Below, in pieces: positions 18,466 to 25,780 of a stretch of 64,000 bases of DNA (its first letter is position 1; the number at the start of each line of letters is the position of its first letter). The position numbers and the translations under genes were made by a program. The notes beneath the pieces were generated by a model that was not told the DNA's origin, did not search any database, and saw nothing but the letters and a program-made list of their open reading frames with translations. This DNA comes from Chloroflexi bacterium TSY (GTDB taxonomy: Bacteria; Chloroflexota; Anaerolineae; Caldilineales; Caldilineaceae): NCBI GenBank assembly GCA_019217005.1, contig JAHBNG010000080.1, positions 1 through 64,000 on the forward strand, in the 5' to 3' direction.

Positions 18466-21198
18466 ATGAAAACACAAAATAGACTCATAATCATTGTCTT
18501 GACGACGCTTCTGGCAGTGGGAAATTTGATTCCCGTCTATGCCGAAGCAGTATCTCAAGGGACAACGCCCATTCCGAATCCTGTGGCGCTCAAAGGCCCA
18601 CTACAGGCACAAGAAACCGTTGACGATGAAACTGCTATCTGGAAAGTGGCTGGTGTTCCCGTGACCGTGACGCGAGATACTCGTATTATAGACCGCGTAG
18701 GGCCAGTGGTGATCGGTGCATGGCTCAAAGTAGGCGGATCGGCCGACGGTGAAGGCGGGATCGTGGCTCATCGCATTAAAGTCGTACCTCCTGCTCCATT
18801 TGTGCGGCTGATAGGACGTTTGGATGCTGTTGGCGATACGGCGTTGACTGTTGCGGGCATCAACGTCAATATTGGTCCACTAACCGTGCTGCCTGACGAT
18901 CTGACGCTCAATCAAACGGTTGCGGTAAAGGCGACGTTGGACACGAATAATGCGTTGCTGGCCTTGATTGTCCGCCAACGTGACGATGAAAACGAAGAAC
19001 CACCAGAACATCCTACACGTCTGATCGGCAGAATTCAAAAGCTCCCAGACCGTCCTGGCTTGGATGGACGTTGGATGGTGAGTGGCGTGCCTGTAGCGGT
19101 TACAGAAGATACACAGCTTCGTCGACATGCTGGCCCGTTCCTCATCGGTGCTTGGGTGATTGTGGATGGTGAAGGGGTAAGCAATGCAGATGGGGAAAGC
19201 GGTATTCTTGCTCGCCGTATTCGAACGACGCGTACACATCGTGCCCATATTCTCTATGGCTTGCTAGAAGGACGAACCGATGGTACAGCAAGTGCAGCGA
19301 GCGCCAATGGGCAAGTGATTGTCAGTAAGATAGCTGTCGATTTGGCACCCACACCAGATGTCATCGGCGACCCTCAGATTGGTGACCCTGTACGACTCGA
19401 ATCACGCTTGCAAGACGATGGCACGATGCTTGCGTTCCGGTTAGTGGCCCGTGAATCTGATCCAGATGATGGACGGGAAGGTCGCTTTAGCGGTGTCGTC
19501 AAGAAGATTGAGGAAATAGATGCTGTCGAGGTCTGGACCATCAGAGGACGTCGCGCCGAAGTCAGTTTTATTGTGACGGAAGAGACCGAGATCGACGAAC
19601 ACAAGGGGGAGGCAACTGTTGGGGCAACTGTTACAGTTTATGCCGTGCAACATGAAAATGAGCGCCTACGGGCCGTCGAAATTGTTGTCCGAGAACCTGC
19701 CGATGATGATGATCATGGCGGTATTTACCTTGAATTCATCGGCGAGCTGACGGGTTTGCCAGAGGGTACCCTCGTAGGGGAGTGGGAAGTCTCAGGACGT
19801 AAGGTTGTTGTTTCCGAACAGACAATCCTTACAGGCGAAGCTGGGGCCTTCCAAATTGGTGCCTTGGTCAAGGTACAGGGTTACTTGCCGCCAGAAGGTC
19901 CGGTCCGCGCCCGCAAGATTAAATTAGAGCGTCCCAAAGATGATCCACCGAATGAGCACAAAATCCGCTTCGTTGGTGAAGTTCAATCTCGCCCGGAAGA
20001 TGGCAAGGAAGGAACCTGGCGGATTGGCGGCCGTGCTGTTGAAGTGGTGGCTGAGACAGAGATTGATACGGGACACGGACCGGCTACGGTTGGCGCGATT
20101 GTGAAAGTCACTGGCGTTATACAAGCCGACAACAGTGTTTTGGCTGCCGAAATTAAGACACTCCGACCTGATATCCCAGATGATGCCTTTAAGTATACCG
20201 AGTTTAGAGGGAAGGTTGCGAGCCTGCCTGACCACGATCGTCTATGGGGCATCTGGAAAATTATCGATGCCACGGGTACATCCGTCGCCGTCGCAGTGGT
20301 GCCTGGCACCTGGATTGATCAACGCCATGGGAAAATTGAGGAAGGAACGCCAGTGAAGGTTGAAGGAATTACCCTACTGAACGAGAGCGTCATAGCCTTC
20401 AAGATCAATAGCCTAAAACAAGATGAGACGAATGAACCGGAAGAAGTACGCTTTAGTGGTTTGGTCGTTGCCGCACCAACAGACCGAAGCAATGGTGGCA
20501 AGTGGCGTGTCCTGACTACCGAAGGCAAACTACGTGGCGTGGTGAGCAATGACCGTACTCAATTCGAGAATGGCAAACCGAAGTTGGGTGATTTTGTGGA
20601 AGTCGCTGGGATCTTGATAAACGACACAACTCGTGCAACCCTTCAAGACGACATGCCCATTATCGACGAGGATGGTGTTGTGCTTGCACTTCATGTGCGC
20701 GTGATTCGCCCCGTTCAGCCACAGCCAGAACCACAACCGACTCCAGAAGCGCGCTTTGTTGGGCGCATCGTTCAGCTACCGGACAATGGGCTCATTGGTA
20801 CCTGGATCGTGAGCGACGTCAAGGTCATGGTGACAGACGAAACTGAGTTGGTTGACAGCGACAGTGGATTTGCCGCTGGAGATCAAGTTGAAGTGAGTGG
20901 GATACGTCTAACGGATGGCAGCTTTGCTGCAAAACGAATCAAGAAGACGGAACGCAACTCCGTTTCAACATTTAGCTATTCCGGTGAAGTGATCCGTATA
21001 CCGGACGGTCTGTTCGGTGAATGGACTCTCGGCAACTCCACAGGACGGGCCATTGTGGTTCTGATCACCAAAGATACCAAGTTGAACCATGACGCTCGAT
21101 TCGCCCCCGGCCGTCGCGTGCGAGTCAAGGGAATAGTCAAGGATGATGGGACGAAAGTAGCTGAGGCAATCGAATTAATCGGTCGCGGTGACGATTAA
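18466..21198 (+). CDS. Secreted protein with about 11 DUF5666-type repeats
   Basis: 910 residues. The signal peptide is LIIIVLTTLLAVGNLIPVYAEA. The rest is a tandem array of roughly 65-85-residue units, each with the pattern W.V.G..V.V...T.I....G....GA.V.V.G....DG...A..I, typical of DUF5666 beta-barrel domains. I count about 11 units between residues 50 and 905. Units are divergent at the protein level, so this is an old expansion and not a recent DNA tandem repeat. Pro/Glu-rich linkers separate some units (for example PVQPQPEPQPTPEA). Probably an extracellular structural or binding protein; function unknown. It is downstream of, and probably in an operon with, the beta-sandwich protein gene. 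Confidence 0.85.
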   Translation: MKTQNRLIIIVLTTLLAVGNLIPVYAEAVSQGTTPIPNPVALKGPLQAQETVDDETAIWKVAGVPVTVTRDTRIIDRVGPVVIGAWLKVGGSADGEGGIVAHRIKVVPPAPFVRLIGRLDAVGDTALTVAGINVNIGPLTVLPDDLTLNQTVAVKATLDTNNALLALIVRQRDDENEEPPEHPTRLIGRIQKLPDRPGLDGRWMVSGVPVAVTEDTQLRRHAGPFLIGAWVIVDGEGVSNADGESGILARRIRTTRTHRAHILYGLLEGRTDGTASAASANGQVIVSKIAVDLAPTPDVIGDPQIGDPVRLESRLQDDGTMLAFRLVARESDPDDGREGRFSGVVKKIEEIDAVEVWTIRGRRAEVSFIVTEETEIDEHKGEATVGATVTVYAVQHENERLRAVEIVVREPADDDDHGGIYLEFIGELTGLPEGTLVGEWEVSGRKVVVSEQTILTGEAGAFQIGALVKVQGYLPPEGPVRARKIKLERPKDDPPNEHKIRFVGEVQSRPEDGKEGTWRIGGRAVEVVAETEIDTGHGPATVGAIVKVTGVIQADNSVLAAEIKTLRPDIPDDAFKYTEFRGKVASLPDHDRLWGIWKIIDATGTSVAVAVVPGTWIDQRHGKIEEGTPVKVEGITLLNESVIAFKINSLKQDETNEPEEVRFSGLVVAAPTDRSNGGKWRVLTTEGKLRGVVSNDRTQFENGKPKLGDFVEVAGILINDTTRATLQDDMPIIDEDGVVLALHVRVIRPVQPQPEPQPTPEARFVGRIVQLPDNGLIGTWIVSDVKVMVTDETELVDSDSGFAAGDQVEVSGIRLTDGSFAAKRIKKTERNSVSTFSYSGEVIRIPDGLFGEWTLGNSTGRAIVVLITKDTKLNHDARFAPGRRVRVKGIVKDDGTKVAEAIELIGRGDD

Positions 21199-21215
21199 AA
21201 TCAACTCATTGGCAG

Positions 21216-21288
21216 CGTGTCCCAAAGTGTGTAAATGGAAACCCTCAGTCAGAAAACCTGCGCCACTTACACACTTTGTGGTACACAT
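21216..21288. repeat. Palindromic repeat family E, copy 1
   Basis: About 73 bp with arms CCCAAAGTGTGTAA and TTACACACTTTGTGG. Related copies are at 34931-35005 and 62065-62140. This copy sits between two convergent genes, just after the DUF5666-repeat gene stop. It can form a long hairpin in either transcript. Confidence 0.85.
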
Positions 21289-21376
21289 CCTTACCTTATA
21301 TCCGGGATGCCTCATGTTGATGTGATGATTTTTAAATGGTCCATCACGAAACCGTGTCCGCCAGTGAATAACTGGA

Positions 21377-22105
21377 TTATGCCGAAGCCTTATTATAGAT
21401 AACAGGCATTTGCCCCTTCCACTTCTGCCAAATGGCATCGTTAGTGATTAGCTCAGCTATAAAGTGACCCACGTTGATTCGGCTCGTCTGTCCTGGGTCA
21501 AAGATAGCACTTCGAGTAGGTGACGGATAGACTTCATATTCCGTCACCATATCTTGATCGTTCAAACCATCCGGCCGAACTGCTGCCCACTCAATCAGCC
21601 CATCGTTCTGACCAATCTTGGTTCTTAAATAGTCTGCCGCCTGTTCATTGTCCACGTGTGGTGGCAAGAGAAGGCGTAGTAGTCCGATCACACATTTCTG
21701 GGCAAAGGAAATTGATTCCTTGAGATCACGATTGCGGTTGCCGGTTGTATTCATCAGCACAAATTTAGTGAGCTTTTCAGGTGTATTCGTCCTGACGGCA
21801 TTGCACAATCGACGAGTCGTATCGGTGACAAGTCTGCGCGGATGGCCATATATTCCCTTCAAGTTCAGATTGTGGCCTAAACATGATGCCACTGCATCAC
21901 ATCCTTGCACGTGTCTAGCCAGCTCAGCATCACTTAAATCCAAGACGCTGGCGTGAATCACGGACAATCGTTCATGATTCAGAACGGCGTCTGGGAACTT
22001 GTCAAGGGATCGCACAATCACTTTGACGAGATGTCCATGTTCCAGAAGTTGCTCTACGAGCAATCGACCAGTTGCCCCACTTGCTCCAACAATAAGTATG
22101 TTCAT
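21377..22105 (-). CDS. NAD(P)-binding SDR-like protein (NmrA/NAD(P)H-binding type)
   Basis: 242 residues, atypical short-chain dehydrogenase family. Rossmann motif GASGATGRL at residues 7-15, then VKVIVRS, VIHASVLDLSD and CDAVASCLGH. The later FVLMNTTGN replaces the classical catalytic Ser and no YxxxK is evident, so it may sense or bind NAD(P)H rather than catalyse a classical SDR reaction. It is a single gene, convergent with the DUF5666-repeat gene. Intact. Confidence 0.87.
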   Translation of the reverse strand: MNILIVGASGATGRLLVEQLLEHGHLVKVIVRSLDKFPDAVLNHERLSVIHASVLDLSDAELARHVQGCDAVASCLGHNLNLKGIYGHPRRLVTDTTRRLCNAVRTNTPEKLTKFVLMNTTGNRNRDLKESISFAQKCVIGLLRLLLPPHVDNEQAADYLRTKIGQNDGLIEWAAVRPDGLNDQDMVTEYEVYPSPTRSAIFDPGQTSRINVGHFIAELITNDAIWQKWKGQMPVIYNKASA

Positions 22106-22448
22106 TTTTCCCTCTTTTTGAATTGATTCGGATATAGTTCAACGAATTGGACTTGTTACCAAATTGATGTTGATTGTATCCCGTTCTACCCGGTTGGGTT
22201 CAACTTTCTGAATGCATGGGTATTATATCTGCAAATGGGTATTAATTTGGAGACACGAAAGTATGGTTTAGGGGTATTGTTTTTAGCGATTGAAATAAAA
22301 GGGAAGGGCGTATCGCTTTATCGATACGAAAGTACGGTTTGGAGCACGCTAACGCCCCGCATCAACGGCAAACCACTTGCTACGCTCGCGGTTTGTCCGC
22401 GTATATGCGCTTGTAATACAGAATTAACCAAAGATATCTATGCTTTAG
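22106..22448. other. Intergenic region, no supported gene
   Basis: About 340 bp between the SDR-like gene start and a palindromic repeat. One 76-codon plus-strand frame exists here, but it lacks a ribosome binding site, resembles nothing known to me and ends inside the repeat. I do not call it. Confidence 0.4.
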
Positions 22449-22549
22449 GCTTTTCCAACAATTAAAATCCCTAATTTGATCTGGAAAAGCTCAAGCCATT
22501 CCAGAGAAATCGACTTGGCAAATTAGGGATTTATTTCTCTGGAATGGCC
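22449..22549. repeat. Palindromic repeat family D, copy 1 (interleaved arms)
   Basis: About 100 bp with a second copy at 54630-54730. Three inverted pairs are interleaved: CTTTTCCA with TGGAAAAG, AATCCCTAATTT with AAATTAGGGATT, and CCATTCCAGAGAAAT with ATTTCTCTGGAATGG. The second and third pairs interlock, so an RNA copy could form a pseudoknot-like fold. This copy supplies the last codons and stop of the methyltransferase gene. Confidence 0.85.
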
Positions 22550-23346
22550 TTAATTGCTGTAATGATATGCGCGGTTGAATCAAAAACCATCCGCCCATCA
22601 GATGTTTCGTAAGAGCTAAGAATATCTTCAGATTCATGCAGTATGTGATCAATCTTCTGCTCTGTCAGTATCACCCCCATGATTGGCAACCATCCCCTTA
22701 AATCGGCTTCGACCATCACGGAAATGCTCGGAAATTGTGCCATTCCCCGGTATGTTTTAATCTCGTTTAGAGATGCTCCAGCACCGGTGAATAATGCCGT
22801 CACAGTCTGTCTATCGCCAAGCACGAATGGAGCACTCAGTGCGTCTGCCGCTTGCCTACCGGCGAGCCGTTCGAGGAGTGCCACAATAGCTGCATATGCT
22901 GGTATATTAGTAAGCGAATCCCATACTGCCACGACTATATGTCCACCTGGGATCAACACTCTCAGCATTTCACGAATAGCTTGGTAGCGATCTGAGAAAA
23001 ACATGAGGCCAAATTGGCAAACCACTGTGTCGAAGGATTCATTAGGGAAGGGCAATGATTCGGCCACACCATGTTTCCAGTCGATTTCGGACGCAAGTTC
23101 ATTTGCCACGGTAAGCATTCCAGGATTGGGATCCAGGCCAGCAACGTATCCAGATGGGATAGCTCGCGATGCCACCTCTCGCGAAAGCACGCCAGTACCG
23201 CATGCGATGTCCAGTACGCGTTGTCCAGATTGAATATTTGCTGTTTCTGCGACTATCGTAGCCCATTGACTGAACAGTGCCGGGACGAACAGCGAATCGT
23301 ATGCCCTGGCAGCTTCAATTTGCTCTTGCAAACTAGGAGCATTCAT
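22531..23346 (-). CDS. Class I SAM-dependent methyltransferase
   Basis: 271 residues from the ATG at 23346, chosen because GGAGGAG lies 8 bp upstream; the upstream ATG at 23361 overlaps that box. SAM-binding motif I is VLDIACGTGVL (about 45-55), with VAGLDPNPGML as motif II and LPFPNESFDTVVCQFGLMFF as motif III. This is the Methyltransf_11 group that includes UbiE-like and small-molecule methyltransferases. The substrate is not predictable. The C-terminal AIKAIPEK and the stop lie inside palindromic repeat D, so the native C-terminus has been altered by the repeat. Confidence 0.88.
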   Translation of the reverse strand: MNAPSLQEQIEAARAYDSLFVPALFSQWATIVAETANIQSGQRVLDIACGTGVLSREVASRAIPSGYVAGLDPNPGMLTVANELASEIDWKHGVAESLPFPNESFDTVVCQFGLMFFSDRYQAIREMLRVLIPGGHIVVAVWDSLTNIPAYAAIVALLERLAGRQAADALSAPFVLGDRQTVTALFTGAGASLNEIKTYRGMAQFPSISVMVEADLRGWLPIMGVILTEQKIDHILHESEDILSSYETSDGRMVFDSTAHIITAIKAIPEK

Positions 23347-23865
23347 ATGCAACTCCTCCATTTCGTATAACTATTGAGTGGGGCTGCGTACCACATTTTT
23401 GGAAATACTCCGGTAGACCTAATGTGGTCACTCCGCACCAGCATAAAAAGAGCAGACCATAACTGAGAAAGAAGGTGGCGTAAAGTTGAATGATCATTTT
23501 GATCTTCTTTTCAACAATCAGAACAATTCACAAAACGTACAAATGACAAGTAGGCTGCTATTGACATCTGCGACCTACTGTTCTGTTATCAATCTACAAC
23601 ACTCGGCGCGGCAGGGCATCGGTTGAGTTACACATTTAGTTACCACTCATTGATTGATCGTGGTATGGGTAGAATAACCCACTGGGTGAAGGGGTGACAG
23701 GATGACTAGATGAATTGGATGACGGGTGAAACAGTTAGTCATCCTGACATCTAGTTATTCAAATCAAGTTGTGTTCGAGTTCCAGACAGGTGACGGCGGG
23801 GCGCGAGTTGCCGTTGAATAATGAGGTTCAGTTTGCGATCAAAGTCCTGGTGTTAGTACAATCCC
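23347..23865. other. Intergenic region with a possible promoter and hairpins
   Basis: About 520 bp. It holds an inverted repeat near 23486-23516 (GTTGAATGATCA... ending CTTTTCAAC) and a plus-strand promoter-like pair, TTGACA at 23561 and TGTTAT at 23584 with a 17-bp spacer. No gene is recognisable downstream of that promoter before the remnant at 23866. A further inverted repeat, GGATGACTA / TAGTCATCC, lies at about 23700-23745. Confidence 0.35.
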
Positions 23866-23937
23866 TCGTTCAGGCGGGGAACAAGGTTCGGCTGCGGTGG
23901 AGATATAGAGTTTCGTGACTAAAATGGGCGTCGACAT
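23866..23937 (-). pseudogene. 5' remnant of a second MalT-like LuxR regulator gene
   Basis: Minus-strand ATG at 23937 reads MSTPILVTKLYIST, matching the first residues of the intact MalT-like protein at 28672 (MSTPILATKLYIPAPRPN). Nucleotide similarity then fades with indels by about 23866. Only the extreme 5' end survives, directly after the oxidoreductase fragment, suggesting a former gene pair. Confidence 0.7.
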
Positions 23938-23944
23938 AGGTCAA

Positions 23945-24157
23945 CTATACGGTGATAACGACTTTCCCTTTGTAGTCTCCTTCTCCAAAATACCGGAGCG
24001 CTTCGGGAACCTCACTCAACGAGTAAATTCTATCAACAATGGGTACAACTTTGCCGGCCTCAAACAGCTCGTTCATAAATACCAAATCCTTGTTTGGTTC
24101 ATGCAGTAGCAAGCCCATTTTCTTACTACCAGTTTTTGAAACCCATAGTCCTAGGAA
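23945..24157 (-). pseudogene. C-terminal fragment of a zinc-type (MDR) oxidoreductase
   Basis: About 70 codons read LGLWVSKTGSKKMGLLLH, EPNKDLVFMNELFEAGKVVP and IYSLSEVPEALRYFGEG, ending GKVVITV. This is the typical C-terminus of medium-chain NAD(P)-dependent alcohol dehydrogenase / quinone oxidoreductases. The 1.5-kb IS abuts its upstream end and no N-terminal part is found on the other side, so DNA was lost. A smaller C-terminal fragment of the same family is at 31249-31350. Confidence 0.8.
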
Positions 24158-25657
24158 CTTTACTTTCTGGTAAAGGCTTGAGTGACAAAGGGCAAACCGA
24201 AAGGGGCGGAAAAAAGAATCCACCCTGAAAAAACGGGATAAAATGTAAAAATAGTGCTCGGCTAGTTTAAGCAGCGGCATTGAGGCGGCGATGAGCGAGA
24301 ACGCCTTTAGGGAAATGGTGTGAAACCGAGGCCTTTTTCCGAAAGTCAGGGTCGAGTTGGTCAGGAGTTGGAAAAAGAGCACTCGAGAGAACACGGCGCA
24401 GCCTGCCGGGAGTGGATTGAGGCTCTCGATCCCAGTAGCCAGTCGGTATGGGAGGAAGAGAAGCGGCTAAATGGGAAAGAAGATTGCCAGCAAGCAGCCC
24501 CAGTTCAGGTAAGCGGAAACAAGCCTCATCGGCATGAACAAATTGACGATGTAAGCCAATCATCTGCTTGGAAGCCAAGGGGGGATGTTCAACAGGCCAG
24601 CGTTCCAGGTAGACAAGATAAATGGTTTCAGGCTGCAAAGTCATAACGGTCGCCAAAACCAAAGGTGTGTTGTAGGCCGGATCCTGAATGACGTAAATCG
24701 AGTAGGTACGGTTGGCTGTATCCACCTTGGTTGTTCTGGGGACGAGATTGTGCCATGCTTGATAGCAAATCAGGCGACCACTATAGAGAAAGCGACCAGA
24801 CGAGTCCGGAGTTGTAGCCTCGAGTCGCTTTCCTTATAGCTGCGAGAGCGGTCGCACAATATCACCATATTCAGGTGGTCTGCCTTTTCTTTGCGTTTGG
24901 GTAACTCATTGCGGCGCACTGTGCAGTTAATCGCTTCCCAGGACAAATCGGTCTATGCCGCTTTCTAGCATTTCTCTGATTGTAAACCCGGCATCGACCA
25001 CCGCCACTTCGTCTGACTCCAGTGATTTCTTCGTCTCTGTCAGCAGCTTTTTCCGAAACTCACTTTCCTTTGTTCCAACCGTGCATCTCATGATTGCCTT
25101 GAGCAGTGGCACTCGCTTCCCGCCTATCTCCCCCCGAGCTTATCATCACTCCAAAGATGAGCGCGGGCAATGCCCGACGAGCCGTTGAGTTATAGAGTCG
25201 GTTCACTTTCCCTTGCAGCTTCGGTCGCCAGAACCCTGTGATATCTATGCTTTTCACTCGGTACCCTTCTAACTTTTTTGCCTCCCATTCCCCCTTTCCA
25301 CTCCACTTCTTCTTGCCACGACCCCAGCAGACTTGTGATATCCCATGATCCATATCGAAAGCTCCACCAGCTTCGCCGGAGCTCCTCATCTTCAAACCCG
25401 CTTTCTTTCAATGCGCTATGGATTGCTCCTCGACTTTTCAGAAACGACCCATTCAGCATTGCCCACATCAGACGCATTACATTTACGTTTGTTCCCATCG
25501 GCGTTACTTGCAATACATTCATCAGTACTGCTATAGTTATTTCTGGCGCGGTTAGCATTCCTTCCTCCTTTTTGGGTTCTCTACCTTTAGGATGAACTGC
25601 TAACCGCTTTTTGTCACATTTCTCACCTCATCTCTTTTCTTTTACCAGAAAGTAAAG
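24158..25657 (-). mobile_element. 1.5-kb insertion sequence, copy 1
   Basis: 1500 bp bounded by CTTTACTTTCTGGTAAA and its inverse complement. Nearly identical copies are at 50143-51644 (opposite orientation) and 62598 to the window edge. The flanks (TAGGAA / TGTATA) are not a duplication, unlike copy 2, which suggests a deletion or recombination between copies. IS family not assigned with confidence; the YLERWPVE motif resembles the IS4-type Y-R-x-x-E signature. Confidence 0.88.
24267..25558 (-). pseudogene. Transposase of the 1.5-kb IS, copy 1, frame-disrupted
   Basis: Pieces in order: MLTAPEITIAVLMNVLQVTP... to WQEEVEWKG (from 25558), KGEWEAKKLEGYRVKSIDIT, then KRVPLLKAIMRCTVGTKESE with SDEVAVVDAGFTIREML (a likely catalytic Asp), then GRPPEYG and finally RTYSIYVIQDPAYNTPLVLA through YLERWPVEHPPLASKQMIGL to the C-terminus. 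Breaks lie at a G5 run (four G in copy 3 keep frame), a G6 run and an A4 run (six A in copies 2 and 3). The poly-C site with six C is in frame here. Ancestral length is about 430 residues. Confidence 0.82.
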
Positions 25658-25780
25658 TGTATAGACACTTTAGTGTTGTTAGAAGTGTTGGTTTGAACTT
25701 AAGACCACTCAAACAAGGATGTTGACCCAAGAGGACGGTATTAGGAAGGGCAGAATATCGCGGAATCGTGACTCTTGTAT

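Noticed and set aside
22235..22465. A 76-codon plus-strand frame
   Set aside because: No ribosome binding site, no similarity that I recognise, and its end lies in a palindromic repeat.
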